Positions 1-12,059 of a stretch of 64,000 nucleotides of DNA are shown here, one piece after another; positions within the stretch are counted from its first letter, which is position 1, and each line of letters begins with the position of its first letter. The position numbers and the translations under genes are program-made. The stretch covers positions 34,230,573 through 34,294,572 of the forward strand of contig NC_088206.1 of the NCBI RefSeq assembly GCF_037126465.1, in the 5' to 3' direction. Below the pieces are notes generated by a model that was given only the letters and a program-made list of their open reading frames with translations, did not search any database and was not told the origin of the DNA. The stretch is from Ornithodoros turicata (taxonomy: Eukaryota > Arthropoda > Arachnida > Ixodida > Argasidae).

Positions 1-747
1 GGCTCGCAGCGCCTCACTTTAGTCCGCAAAGGAACTCGCGAGTTTCATCCCCTTGCATACACCGTCACACACGGGACATGTTGGACTATAGTTCAACGAG
101 AACCCGCTTGGTTCACAGCATGCGCATAGCGCCGGAGCTCAGGAGCTTGGCTTCAAAAGAGGGGCACCGCGCATTTCATGTATTAAATATGGCGGTAAAC
201 ACACCAGTCCCTCTAGCCCACCATATCCCGGCTTTCCGCCACCTTCAAGCACAGATACTTGAAGCCACGAAAAGCCGTAGCTGGAATCCACTGACAAGTA
301 CGAAGGCGCGTACACGTCATAGTGCGCGTTCGGGTGCAACTACGTCGTAAACACGGCTGCGCCCATGTGGGTTTCGGAATGCATTATCTGTTTTTTTTTA
401 CACGGTACTGTACCGGACTGGGAGAATGAAGGTGCATTTTGGGGAGAGTTGGATGTGGGCTTTTAGGATATCACAACCGTTTGGACTATTTGGGATATCG
501 GCATAGTTGACCTTTAAGTCGAAAGTTGACATCGCGCGATCAGGCTTACTGCGTGTCAGTGAAAGAATGTGCATGTTTTGTGTGGGCCGTACAAAAATTG
601 GCGTGCTGTGTTTGGGGCACGAGGTTCACAATACGGACTGACCACTGTCCTCTGACTTGGCTATAGCAGATGTCAGGTAGGAATGCTAGATTACTACGGT
701 GGAGCATCGCTTTACAGCAGTATAACTTTGATGTGCAGTACACTCTA
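1..747. other. no recognisable gene
   Basis: Only short unsupported open frames are present, on both strands. There is a short T-run near 390. The phrase CAGGTAGGAATGCTAGA near 674 resembles the dispersed-repeat ends near 5717 and 16211, so part of this tract is probably old repeat. Confidence 0.4.
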
Positions 748-2413
748 AAAAATATAACTCGTTTTTGGGTGTAATTTGACGATACCCTAACTGACTCCCT
801 TTTTGGTGTATATATACACCCTCTGGCAAAACTACACCCCTCAGAAAGGGTGTTGTCTGAACACCTCTTTTGGTGTAATCTAGCGGTACCCTAACTGACT
901 CCCTTTTTGGTGTATGTCTACACCCCCAGGCAAGACAACACCCTTCAGTAAGGGTGTTAGTGTTACACCGAGGGCAACAGAAAAACAGCGGTTAAAATAA
1001 CAGGCATATTCTTTATTTCGATTACCTATAATACACTGCATGCACTGCAATAAGAATTACACAGTCACCACACAATACAAAACATAAAAGTGTCCACCAA
1101 CGTGTCGACCAAGATGAAGGTATTACGATGAGGCCAAGAGAAGTCCTGCCTCTGTAGTGAAAGAAAAAAATGAACAGTGAAATGCCTTAATCAAATTAAG
1201 GGCGAACCACAAATTACGTGACAGTTACGCAGATGGCTAAGGCCAAAGAAGAATTAAGATTATGCACAAACACAGCCCTCGTCAACATGCAAGCAGCTCA
1301 AGCCAGAAAGTAAAGCAATCGATAAACGATCATCGAATTTTATTGGCGCAAAAGCAACTCAAGTTGTAATACGCCAAATCCATGGTAATATTGTGACTAG
1401 TTAAAAATCTAACGATTATACTAAAATAACGTAGAAGTTAAGAAGCACACAATCATAGTGTAGTTAAAAGACCAATGTCTCTACAAAGTTGCAATAGGTA
1501 AAGGGTCAGCGAAGTGTCGGTAGCGAGACCCGAGCCCATACCTCTCTGATTTCTGGTCAAGTGTATTAACAATTACACCACGCTGACATCGCCAACACAC
1601 AAACTTGCCAGGGCCCCGTTCAGAAGACGCGCACAGCCATTGACTCAGCACTTCTGACCGGAAATCAGAGGCTTGTGGCCTTGTGGTTTCATTGGCCGCT
1701 ACTTCTTGCCTCTTCAGTTGTTGACTCTTGCCAGCTGCTTTAGTTGCTACCACATATTGCACCAACTTCGTTTGTTACGTATACCCATTGACTGCCTTAC
1801 GGCCACATGTGACCGCTACAATGCGACGCACACTGTTCTCTGATCTAATCCGTGCATTCCACTTAAGGGTCAAACACAATCTCAAAATACCCGCTTCAAA
1901 GGCACCTCAATCAACCAAACAAGCAGACAAGACAAAATACAGCGACAACACTTACCAAACAGCACGCTGCAGCGAGACGCTCGGACAAGCTACTCGATCC
2001 GATGGGCACGACGCATCTGTTGCTTGCATCAGTTCCAGACCCGGAACCATAATCCTTGCAGTGCATACTAAACTCAGATGGTCAAATGACCTGTAGTTCA
2101 CCAAACGACCTCCCCAAAGAACACGAAAACTACCACAACTAGCTCCAACCGCCATAGCAGGAGAACACAGAATGAACAGCACACTGTTGCCAGACCTGTT
2201 GCAGCGAAGCATTAGAAATTTCATGGCCACTACACCTTTTTCACACCAATTCTCGAGATTACACCCTGCAGAGTGGACATACACATATTACACCCATTTC
2301 AGACCAAAAATAGGGTGTATTCTTTTTCTTGAGGGTGTAATAAGGGAGTAAAACAATTGATACACCCCAAATACACCCCAATTACATCTAAAAATGAGTT
2401 TTATTTGAGTGTA
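748..2413. mobile_element. Non-autonomous DNA element with TACACTC termini
   Basis: The left end reads TACACTCTAAAAAATATAAC and the right end is an imperfect inverted copy ending GAGTGTA near 2413. Directly inside the ends are several short GGTGTA/TACACC palindromes: 781-960 contains two copies of a unit with CCCTAACTGACTCCC about 110 bases apart, and 2280-2400 has mirrored versions. No transposase is visible; the 94-122 residue frames inside match nothing I know. The terminal motif TACACTCTAAA is shared with the composite element at 10823-13444, so the two probably belong to one superfamily. I could not define a target-site duplication, so the superfamily is open. Confidence 0.6.
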
Positions 2414-4780
2414 TAGCAAGGGCAAAGAGAATGGGAACGTAGATGGGATCAGACGTAGCCCGTAGGGTCTTAACTTTATTTTAGGTGGTGTTTTCATCAG
2501 TGGTGCGTTCTGGGTCCTATTGCTAACACGAGTGACTAAATCTGGTTATACGACCTGGTCGGACTCAGACGTCGAATTTCGGAAGGTTGTTCTGTTTATG
2601 TGTAAATAGCATTCAGGGGTTTAATGTAGTCAGGTATAGACATTTTGTCTTTGTGTTTCTGGTGAATTTTGACAGGGTCAACTGGGTGTTTCCACACATT
2701 GTTTGGGTTCGTGGAGATTTTCCTTGTTTCTGTCACACCAGCATCTTTAGGCAGTTCTCGATTTACTGAACGCATGTGTTAGATCATCACTTGAGTCATC
2801 AGCCTCAGTCTTAGTCACGGATTCCTCTTGGCCTACTTCTTCATGGGAAGACATTTTCCCTGCGGAGCATCAACGACGGCTTTCTTGGACGACTCAGCCA
2901 TGGACGACTTTCAAGCAGACTACTTCTCGGACAACAATCCGAACGTCTTCTCCATAGAGCATCTTTGGATCCTCCACATCAAAGACTGTCTTCAAGCGGG
3001 GGAAGCGCTGTTATGTATGTACCATCGTCGTCGCTTGCTTGGGCCAAGCAAACAATGAGGAGAACGAAGAAAGACCATGAGGGTGGCGTGGCCACGTGAT
3101 GTCGCCACTGACATTTTTTTGCAGTTTCTTTAAAAGCGAATTACGCTTTTTTTTTTTCAGATTGGCAGTTTAGAATGAAAATGTTTCGATATTTTCACTT
3201 CACATGCGTCTGTAACAATCGAAATTGTCATGGTATTGTATTCCGCATTGCGCCCCGATTTGTGTACAGCTAGCTCACTAGTGCTGTTACAAAACTCGTG
3301 TGGAAATATGTGAAAAAAAAGTGTGAAACTATTCTGCGCTGAGTAACAAATTGTTCCTATTCAGAAGACGCTAACCAATTGGGAGGCAACATATGGTTGT
3401 GTATTTCAATGTGCTGTATGTCTTCGCTGTTGGTGTATCCTGCATGTAGCAATTTCTGTCACGAGGATGGTGGTCACATACAGCAAGCTTAGCAGTATTA
3501 TTATAAAAATATTAATTTTTCATTGTATTATGAATCTCTTCTTTAATTAAAATTTGTGTTCCCAATGAATGATAGCGGAATGTTTTCTGTGGGACGTGGT
3601 CAATGATATGAACATAGTGTGGCAAGAAATGACTATGATGGTAGATGTAAAATAATAATTGCTTGCCCATCCATTTATCAATTCCTTAATTGATATCGCT
3701 CGATTTCATTCTGTTCTTCTGATAGTATAAAATTTGCAGCGTTTACGTGAAGGCTACAGCTAGTTTTAATTAATGGGTCACTTTGATACTGGATTTGCTA
3801 TGCATGGTATTGATAGATTGGTTGCAACTGAATATCGCTTTCTTTGATTCTGTTCCTCGACCCCTGTGTGCTTTAGTGCTATCTCTCTATTGATTTTTTT
3901 ATGTTGCTTCGATTTCTATTCCTCTGATAGTGTAATATCTGGTGAGAGAATTGCTCACTCCGATTCTGTCTTCCGTCGATGGAAACGTATTGGTAGCATT
4001 ATAGGCTTTGATATTGCTCGCATGGTTTGGAATAATACGAGCATGGTGGTATGTAATAATTCATTATTGCTATTACTTGTTGCCACAGCTATCTGTGTTG
4101 ACTAGAATCCACTAACTTTATTTGTTCCTTACACCTATCTGTGTTGGTCGCATATTGGTTTAATTGGGATAATAAAAATATCGAAGGTATATTATTTGCA
4201 TGTGCCAACTGGAAGTTTATTAAATAATTCGTTCCTTAGAAAAAAAAAACATCTATCTGGGCAAATGCAACAGCTCACGGTGATTGTCGATGCACACGGG
4301 GAGCTCAACCGGTGGGGACGGGTTACACATGGCTGTTTGATCCTGTCGCTCCGATAAAGAACACTTAATGCTAGCTTTGATTATATTACTCAGATATTAA
4401 AGGGGTTGTGACAGGTCTGCCAATCGAAATGGACGCAGCCCTGCTCTGACGTCTGCACTTTTTCTCGGGAGTGTGTTCGAGGGCTTGTATCTCGTTAAGT
4501 ACGACATGTAGAAGAATAATTATTTTTTCCTCACGCACTACAATGGCGTCCATGATGTACTGAGCCAGATCTATGAAAGTGTTCCAAACCCTTTAACATC
4601 GCGGTGAGTGTTGTGATATAGAATACTGAATGCTTGCTATCTATGTGTTCCAACATGTGGCTACACATATGTGTTGACGATTGCACGTTGTTGAATTAGA
4701 ATAATAAAAGATATCGAAGATATAACGAGGCATATCTATTCTTTTGATGTGTCTGTTGGGAATAATTCGTTCCAAATGAT
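2414..4780. other. AT-rich tract without recognisable gene
   Basis: The sequence is AT-rich with short homopolymers (T-run near 3150, A-run near 4240). Candidate frames at 2828-3058 and 3866-4105 show no known domain. Two phrases recur within the tract, the TGTGTTGAC/GTGTTGGTC strings and the GATGTGCCAACTGGAA-like string (near 4200 and 4745), which suggests internal repeat decay. I see nothing else. Confidence 0.4.
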
Positions 4781-5400
4781 AAAGTGCACATCTGTCTGGG
4801 GAAACGCGACGGCTCGCAGTGATTGTCAGTGCGCGCGGGGTCATCGCGAGGTGATTGATGGCGAGCGTGGGATCGGAGCCCACAGAACCAGTAACCGCCC
4901 CTGGACATCCGACATGGGTCCGAGCATCCGCAGCCTAACGTGAACATCCATTGGACGCCTCCTGGACACGTTAGTTGGGATGCTCCAACGAGTATACGCA
5001 GCAGACGTCCCACATATATTACCCTGTGGACACCATGCGCACCCCATCCGCACTGTGTCTCCAAAGAGCCGTTTGAGCACCCCTTTTCCCTCTTCAACCT
5101 CCGCCTCCTCCTTCTCTCCCGCTCTGCCGTCTGACTGCGTCGCCGCCAAAGGAGAAATCTGCGCAGAAGGCTTGTTGTTTCGCAACGCGCAGAAGAGAGA
5201 GTCACGTGATGCCATAGCCCGTTGTGCGGATAATTTGAAACGCTGCTGGAGAAACATGGCGGCTCTGCAATGGCTTGGAGTAACACGGCAATTTTCAACG
5301 CGAATGGCACCAGCACAACTTGAATTTTGTGAAGAGTTAGGTGAATATGCCTTGTAGGTAGCGGATTCTCCATCGGGGGCCACCATCCATCTCCGAAACA
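4781..5400. repeat. Dispersed repeat, long copy
   Basis: The stretch from about 4913 (GGGTCCGAGCATCC) to about 5050 recurs at 9839-9985 and, more diverged, at 8905-9060. The following part (about 5050-5360, including GGAGAAATCTGCGCAG and AGAGTCACGTGATGC) recurs at 13550-13890. Both longer copies end in CTTGTAGGTA. Open frames of 225 and 181 residues run antisense through this copy but are not conserved in the other copies, so I do not call them genes. The family is not recognised. Confidence 0.6.
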
Positions 5401-5740
5401 GGTAAACGGCCGTAGCGCCTTTGTTTTTTAGCGCTCGCGTTTTAGACTCATTTGTTCTTCAAGTTGCTTTAGCCCACTGCCTAGTGAAAGAAAATCAATC
5501 GATCCTAGCTGAGCTTGTAATGTAGGAATATTAGCGCGTGTGTGCTAGTTTTATTTTGTGATCCACTCACTGTGTTCTTGATGTTCTTTCAGGCTTAAAC
5601 GGCTATACCGCTCAGCATCGGCCATTCATTGCTGTGTGCGTCTCAGGGTCTCCCAGAGAGTGTGGGATGTTTTTTCTGTGAGCAGTTTTGGAATTGTTTA
5701 CTGTCTTATACGTTACAGGTAAGAATGCTAAGTAAACGCT
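5401..5740. repeat. Dispersed repeat, second module (copy 1)
   Basis: The segment beginning near 5397 with GGTAAACGGCCGTAGCGCC matches 15972-16230 (GGCAAGTGGCCGTGGCGCC onward), including TTTAGACTCATTTGTTCTTC and the terminal phrase CAGGTAAGAATGCTA. In both loci it follows relatives of the preceding module, so the two modules may be parts of one longer element. Confidence 0.55.
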
Positions 5741-6598
5741 CGAATGCGTACGTGCCAAAGGCAGAGACCGATGATGCCTGTATTATTTCTGTCATTTTTA
5801 TCAGTGTGCCTCAGCGGCAGAACTTGGCCAGTGAGTTCCAGAGGCCGGAAGACGCAGAAAGGAACAATATAAAGAGACCGGTAGCCATTCATAAGCCACG
5901 AAGGAGCGTGAGGATGCAGTTGCGTCGATTCCATGCAAGATTCCAACTAACGATACGGCGAGCAACATGGATGTTTTTTTTTCTTGTTTACATAACGTGG
6001 CGATAATTGTAATCACGATCTGCATGAACGGGAATGATCTGGATATGGCACCTTGTCACGTTCTTTCATTATTTATACTGCTTATGTGCCGGCAGGCATG
6101 TACGAATGCACATGTAAATAAAGTCCACATAGAAATAAAGTATTTTGGGTGTACACTTGCGTCCTTGTGTTTATCTCATATGATTAAAATTACGATATTT
6201 CCATAGGCGCGCGACACCTATTGGGCCGGAATAGAGATCCTCCACAGGTCCCTCAAAGATCCGCATCGGCGGTCCTGCGACGCCCATTTCGCATAATTTT
6301 CTCTTGATTAGCACGGTAGTACGGGCGTAGTTAAAACGTAGCCGGGAGCAAATGTGTACGTTCGGGAGACGTACCAAGCATCCACAACCCGACGTTCGCT
6401 GGATGTTGGTGGGCGGTTAATGGTTCTGTGGGAGGTGGCCATTGCGGGGGGTGATCCCAATCGCGGTGAACACCTGTTATGATCCTGCTAGCACTGGGTC
6501 GTACTAGACACCCTCTCACTACTACTTTAGACCGTAGTAATAGGAACCTTTCTACTTGTATAGTACCACTTCATTTAGCCCTGCTTGTAAAGTCTTAC
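5741..6598. other. downstream flank of GT92 exon; no clear gene
   Basis: This lies 3' of the GT92 exon on the minus strand and should hold intron sequence. I could not identify the next GT92 exon. Small frames (for example 5967-6206 plus) have no recognisable domain. Confidence 0.35.
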
Positions 6599-7799
6599 CT
6601 GTGTACTTCCAGACAAGATGGTTCCCGACTTCGATGGCACTCAACGGCTGCACGATGTATTTTGAGCGGGAACCGATACGAAAAACAGTCTTGGATCTTC
6701 GTGTCTTGTACTGAGATAACAAGAACGGAACGTCCATCGGTTCAGTTTCTGGTGCGACACCAAATGCAGTAGTATCATTATCCCAGTACAAATAAAAGAA
6801 GACATTCCTTAACACAAACCCAGTTAGCTTTGACGACGTTTTCACCCTGGAGATCAAGTCGTTCAGAGTGTCGTCTTTTCGAGGAACGATGAATTCATCC
6901 AAATCTAACATAGCTGTATAGTCAAAGTGGTACATCGTCCTGTATAAGCAGTCGTTCAATGCCGCGAACAAACCTTCAGTTCGGATCTCTTTTTGAGATT
7001 TGACTGGTAAAGTCCAAGGCAACACTGTAACGCTGTCTCTAAGAGTATTCAGGACCCTGTCAACGTCGGGACCTGTTGAATGGTTGTAAAAGAAAAAGTG
7101 GTCAGCACCTATCATACTGTGAAATTCGATGAATTCCACCATCCACGAAGCTCTATTGTAATTGTAGTGCAGTGGTTTGACACACACTGCAAATCGTCCA
7201 GTAGGATGATTGCTTTGAAGACCTTTCGGGCGGACATGAACTGGAGGCGACCAATGAGAACTGCGAGTTTCTTTAAGCCTTATGGATGTCGGTGCAGGTA
7301 ACCTCTTGCGGCACGGGCACAGGAAAAATACTGCAGCGTACTTTAGCTTCCAATGTTCGTTTATCGTTTTCTTCTCCGCTGGCACAACCGTGTACGAACC
7401 GTCGTCATATTCAAGGCGACACGTGATCTGCTCTTGAGACACTGAGCCGTAAACACCTATAACTCGGATTACTTGCTGCTGCAGACGTGTTTCCTGATAG
7501 GCTGAGTACAGAAATATCTGTAGCTTAGTAGAAGTGTGAATGGCAGAGTAGACCCAGTCTGCATTGCACAAAGCCGGTGTCTGGTCGTCGTAATGACTGG
7601 GAGGATTGCGCTCTTCCTGGACGGATGGTCTGTTCGGCCGAAAATGCGGGGATCCATCCTGTAGATGCAAGGCAGGCCTGCGGAGGTAACGGGAATGTGT
7701 TACTTCAGAGAGACCCCACCGTGCTGTGCATATCTGTAGCCAGCAGAGGTGGGCAAATCCCCTCACGATATTTGCCCTCTGCTCAATATTTGTCAGCAA
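6599..7799 (-). CDS. Glycosyltransferase family 92 protein, partial (one exon)
   Basis: The minus-strand frame encodes about 400 residues with the GT92 (former DUF23) core. Visible motifs are the start of the catalytic domain (FAVCVKPLHYNYN), EFIEFHSMIGADHFFFYN, the metal-binding-type stretch AMLDLDEFIVPR, and the downstream VGNHLVWKY block. GT92 enzymes are Golgi type II membrane proteins that add galactose to N-glycan or core fucose acceptors. The N-terminal membrane segment is not in this exon. Coding sequence ends at a canonical donor (CAG then GTAAGA on the minus strand; last exon base about 6599), and the frame stops soon after in the presumed intron. The true upstream exon boundary is unknown; the first about 70 residues before the conserved IFLYSAYQET block are probably not coding. 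It is the only recognisable cellular gene piece in the window. Whether it is functional or a stranded exon cannot be told here. Confidence 0.85.
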
Positions 7800-7945
7800 G
7801 TTTTTTCCTCTTTCTCTTGAAAATTTTCCTCACCTCACGTCACCTCATTTTTTTCTGTAAGTTTTCCCCTCACCTCACAATCCCTTTTTTCGAGAGTTTC
7901 CTCACCTCAATCTTTTTCTGAAAATTTCCCTCACCTCACGTCAAT
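7800..7945. repeat. Low-complexity CTCACCTCA/T-rich tract
   Basis: Repeated CCTCACCTCA and T-run units alternate for about 145 bases just upstream of the GT92 exon (minus-strand sense). Confidence 0.6.
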
Positions 7946-8186
7946 CTTCTTTCTGGAAATTGCTTTGCCTCTGTGCTTTTCGTTGTTTTCGGTAGGCAGC
8001 CTCTTGAGAAAGTAACAGTATCGGCCATAATATGCAAGTGAGCAGCAAGCCAGTGTACTTTACATTGTGCTTCTGGGTGCTCCACCACAAAACACGCTGA
8101 AGGCCAACTATTGCATCACTGGTGATTTGTAGAAAGCACGAGGTGTGCACTTTCTTCTGACAACTAGCATAGTCGCATAAGTGTAA

Positions 8187-8720
8187 CAAAAAATTCAGTG
8201 GAGATTTAGCTTTAAATGCGAGAGAAATGCATTAAGCGCCTTTTCCGGTGTATACTTGACTTTCGGTTATCCACGTCCGGACTAAACCTGACTTCCGGTT
8301 GTCCACCTTCGATCAATACTTGACTTCCGGTTCGACACCTTCAATTACTATGTGTAAGTCCATTTATTTAACCTTTAATTAGCCTCAATTACTTTCAACT
8401 ACTTTTTAATTACCGAAGGTAACCGCAGATCGTCTGAGGTTATCTTGAATTTCATTTAATCTCTCTTCTAATTACACATATATATTACATTCATTACCTT
8501 TAAACCCAACTGTCTTGCTTTAATTACCTTTAATTACTCTTTCCTTTTACTCTTAATTGCCTTCAACTACGTCAATTTCATATCATTTACCTTAATTTAA
8601 ATTTGCCCTCTTATCTCTCTTTACATCTCCACTTATACATCTGCCTCGGTGAGTCTTCGCCATCACACACACACAAACACACAGACATACATACAGCTTT
8701 TTCCACTTTGCCACTCCTTA
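8187..8720. repeat. Dispersed repeat, inverted partner of 55985-56926
   Basis: It begins AAATTCAGTGGAG and carries GCGAGAGAAATGCATTAAGCG, then ACTTCCGGTT units and a long ATTACCTTTAATTAC-rich part. The same order appears on the opposite strand at 55985-56926, where the CCGGAAGT part is expanded. The copy ends in CACACA/CATA microsatellite near 8670-8695. Confidence 0.6.
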
Positions 8721-8904
8721 TGGTAACGCGTGTGCTCCCGCTTCAGGATTATGGTTGGGCACGCGGTGAAGTTCTATTTTAAGTTATTCTCTTGCAGAAG
8801 GAGGACTTTGATGTCTTGGCAATACAGGAAAGCATCACTCAGCCGTCATTAAAGCTACAGCCATGGTATCATGACACACTACCCACACAACCACCAACCG
8901 CCCG

Positions 8905-9065
8905 CGGACTGCTGGGTTAGAGCATCGGAAGGCAAATGTGAACATCTAGCCAATGCCTCAGGGACGCGTTTCTTTGGGTGCTCCTATGGATATACGGCAG
9001 TAGATGACTCACATACATCACCCTCTGGACACTGTGCGAACCCGATCTGCACTGTGTGCTCAGTG
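8905..9065. repeat. Diverged copy of the GAGCATC dispersed repeat
   Basis: It shares TGTGAACATC, GGGACGCG, TATACGGCAGTAGATG and CACCCTCTGGACACTGTGCG in the same order as 9839-9985 and 4913-5050. Confidence 0.55.
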
Positions 9066-9479
9066 CTGGCCTGAGTCGCACCAGCTTCAAGGAATGACAC
9101 TATATATGAACGGAACTGAAAAGTGAGTGACACAAGGTGTTCCTCGTGGTCGTTGCAGTAGGTTCAACAAAATGTATCAGGTTAGCTGTTGAATTACGCC
9201 TGTTTTGTGATCTCATAATTACGGCAGTCCCTGACGCATACATGATATTTAAACGACACACCCGAGCCCGAAGAACCGCCGTGAATGGACACCCGTCACA
9301 CTGCACGAAAACAGTACAAGTCATGGAAACGCACCCCAGGTAGAAATTGGAGCTGGAATTCCAAGTCGATCTACTTGAGAAACAAAATGATTTTAAGCGG
9401 ACCATTTCAGCGTCAAGTGTTTCCACTTGACTGGCAAGTGATTGCCAACTTGTTGTAAACACGCTCCAGTTGGCCGGCA

Positions 9480-9640
9480 GATATATTTCATGTACAACGT
9501 GTGAAATACGTAAAAGGCTCTCCTGACCTAACCTTGGTCAGTCTCGACGAGTGCATACTCTATATGAACTGACTCACTCCCCAACGTGTGAAATACGTAA
9601 AAAGGCTCTCCTGGCCTAACCTCGGTGAGTCTCTCAGTGT
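9480..9640. repeat. Short tandem duplication (about 95-base unit)
   Basis: The string AACGTGTGAAATACGTAAAA followed by GGCTCTCCTG and CCTAACCT occurs at about 9498 and again at about 9582. Confidence 0.6.
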
Positions 9641-9687
9641 TTATTTTAACCTATGGCCTATTTTCACTGGGACACCCTGCATATGGC

Positions 9688-9838
9688 TTAGTCGCGGTTT
9701 TGACGTGTCGCGATATTCATGTATCGCGATTTTGACGTGTCGCGATACGTATTGACTTGTCGCGATATTGACGTGTCGCTATTTTTGACTCGCAGTTTTG
9801 ACGGTCGCGATTTTTGATTCGCGAATTTGACGGGACAC
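9688..9838. repeat. TCGCGAT/TTGACG minisatellite
   Basis: About eight imperfect units of roughly 18 bases alternate TCGCGAT(A/T)TT with GACGTG or GACTTG. It directly abuts the next dispersed-repeat copy. Confidence 0.65.
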
Positions 9839-9984
9839 CGGGTCCGAGCATCCCCAGCCTAGTGTGAACATCCATCGAACGCCTCCGGGACGCGATAGTC
9901 GGGATGCTCCAATGGGTATACAGCAGCGGATGTCCCACATACGTCACCCTCTGGACACTGTGCGCTCCCGGTGCGCACACGGTG
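9839..9984. repeat. Copy of the GGTCCGAGCATCC dispersed repeat
   Basis: It is clearly related to 4913-5050: CAGCCTAGTGTGAACATCCA, GGATGCTCCAA and CCTCTGGACACTGTGCGC are all in order. It runs straight into the Penelope-like fragment. Confidence 0.6.
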
Positions 9985-10737
9985 GGAGTACGGGAAGCTG
10001 AACGCGAAACCTATTCTCGCTGTTAACAGTTGTCACTCGAAGCTAGTTAAAAGTGGTGTGGTATGTTCGTTACTAGAAGACACCCTTGTGAGATCATGTT
10101 CGCATCTACCAGGCATGTTGAAAGACGCACAGTTGCGGGTTACAACCGTATTCTAATCGAACGAAAACTTCTCGGCTTGTTTTTGGAGAGGCCCAAAACA
10201 GTGTCGCGATAGCAAATGTGTTGTGGTCCCATATTTTCACAAAGTGTCTCATAATCTTAAATCTATTTCGCAAACTTATGATGTATGCCTTTTCTTCAGA
10301 AATCATTTTCGTCTCACCCACATTTTCAAAGTCCGTTTCAGTGTGTGGAGTTATTCACAGTTCATTAAATGTTGTGCCTTGTGCTAAGAATGTCGTTTAC
10401 TGCATCCCATTGGCCTGTGGGTTTGCTTATATCGGCCAAACGTCGCAGTGCCTAAATCAGAGGTTGGGTCAGCATAGAAAAAGTCCTGATTCAAAACTGT
10501 GTAACAACTTAGAGTCATGCAATAATTGCCAACCTCTCTGGGCTGAGACGTCAGTCATAATGTGGGAACCAGACACACGAAGGCGACTTCTGAGAGAGGC
10601 TTTGGCGAACCGCAATGCCGGAAATTGTGTCAGTGTCGCTTCTGCGGCTATTCATCCGGCGTACCGACGCCTTTTGTAACCCGTGCGTTCGGTTGGTGCC
10701 CGTTTTTCCTTTTCGTCTAATAAATACGTATATCCCC
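9985..10737 (+). mobile_element. Penelope-like retroelement, 3' fragment with GIY-YIG endonuclease
   Basis: This fragment keeps the end of the reverse transcriptase (CHSKLVKSG), the linker (PYFHKVSHNLK) and a GIY-YIG domain (GFAYIGQTSQCLNQRLGQH) followed by a WAETSVIMWEPDTRRRLLREA-like helix region whose continuation reaches the stop near 10678. In Penelope-like elements the GIY-YIG nuclease nicks target DNA for primed reverse transcription. The pieces lie in different frames with stops between 10150 and 10330, so the copy is dead. The last frame (10218-10679) is the longest intact part. AATAAA near 10718 precedes a C-run and may mark the element end. The 5' portion is missing. Confidence 0.8.
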
Positions 10738-11291
10738 CCCATGCGTTTGCTTGACCTTCTGCATGGTATATGACCTTCCTTGTTATTTTCCTTTTCCTCC
10801 TTTTCTCATGCTGTGTTCACTATACACTCCAAATGGTTTCACACCTTTAAAGGTGTGAAATAGGTGTATTAACAAAGATCACACCTCTTTCACACCCTAA
10901 AACTTTGTTTTGGAAGTTTCTGAGGGTGTAACAATGGTGTACTACACCCTCAGGTGAAATACACTCTAAATCGTTTCACACCTTTAAAGGTGTAAAATAG
11001 GTGTATTAACAAAGATCACACCCCTTTCACACCCTACAACTTTGTTTTGGAAGTTCCTAAGGGTGTAACAATGGTGTACTACACCCTCAGGTGAAATATG
11101 GTCATTAGTGTGTCGCCTGGGTGTATAAAGGGAGTATGTTTATTTTTGATCACATGAACAAAAGTAAATATATACAACAACAGGGAACGGGAAATTACAT
11201 TACAAAAGTGCATGGCGTGGATTTAAAACACGTCTACCATCAGATGATATATGCAGATTTAGAAGATCTGTTGAGATAGTGCTTAAATTTC

Positions 11292-12059
11292 TTAGAACAC
11301 GTTGCTCCACATTTCAAGACAGAACAAATACATGACAGTGCTCATCAGATACTCAACTGCAGTTAATGTTTGTATGAGAAAAGTGGTATCAGAGTTAATA
11401 ACATATATGCCTGCAATCTCAACGAACACGGGTAAGTCCTCCTCGGAAGGTTCTTTTGCAACAACACAGCCAACAGCAAATACGTTATCATTACCAACTG
11501 CACTTTTCACATAGACTATAGATTCTGCGTGAATATCACGGTCATGAATGTAACTCTGAATTGCTTCTGGGGCATGTTGAAGTAGTATCTCCTTGGAACC
11601 ATCAGTAGATGTGGCATTTCTGATGAAGGGTTGCGACCACACATACATTTGATAAAAAGTATATCTTCTTGCTAATGAAAGGGTTACGTTCTTAAAATTT
11701 CGAGTTTTTCTAGCAACATCTTTAAAATGCTAGTGTTTCCCTTCGAAACGCATACACCATAGAGCTAGGAGAGGACCAAACATCCTGATGAGTCGCGGTT
11801 AATGAACAATGTAATGCATTTTACAGGGGTTAGATATTTGTGGGTACCACACTGCAAATCCTTGAAGAAATGAATAAATGCAACGTTCTAAGTAATTAAC
11901 ATGCACATGGGGGAGGTGCCTGCTCATGAGGTCTACAATTTCACGAAAGGCTATGTTTAGCTGCCATGTTTCATTGCCATACACAGCTGCCATGCCATAC
12001 ATGATTGTCTGTTTGTCGGCTGTGCATGTTAACACACATTTAATCACCTTGACGTGCAT
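11292..12059 (-). pseudogene. Transposon-borne protein remnant, copy 1
   Basis: Two minus-strand frames (12059-11799 and 11648-11292) are the same protein as copy 2. They contain FREIVDL, LERCIYSFLQGF and the later HAPEAIQSYIHDRDIHAESIVY block. A stop after the NPCKMHYIVH stretch and a frame change separate the parts. The protein family is one I associate with uncharacterised transposon-linked proteins in arthropods and fish (HYPxLIxxFGPL type); no function is known to me. Confidence 0.55.

Noticed and set aside
4696..5386. Antisense ORFs of 225 and 181 residues
   Set aside because: They lie in a dispersed repeat whose other copies do not keep either frame; no known domain.
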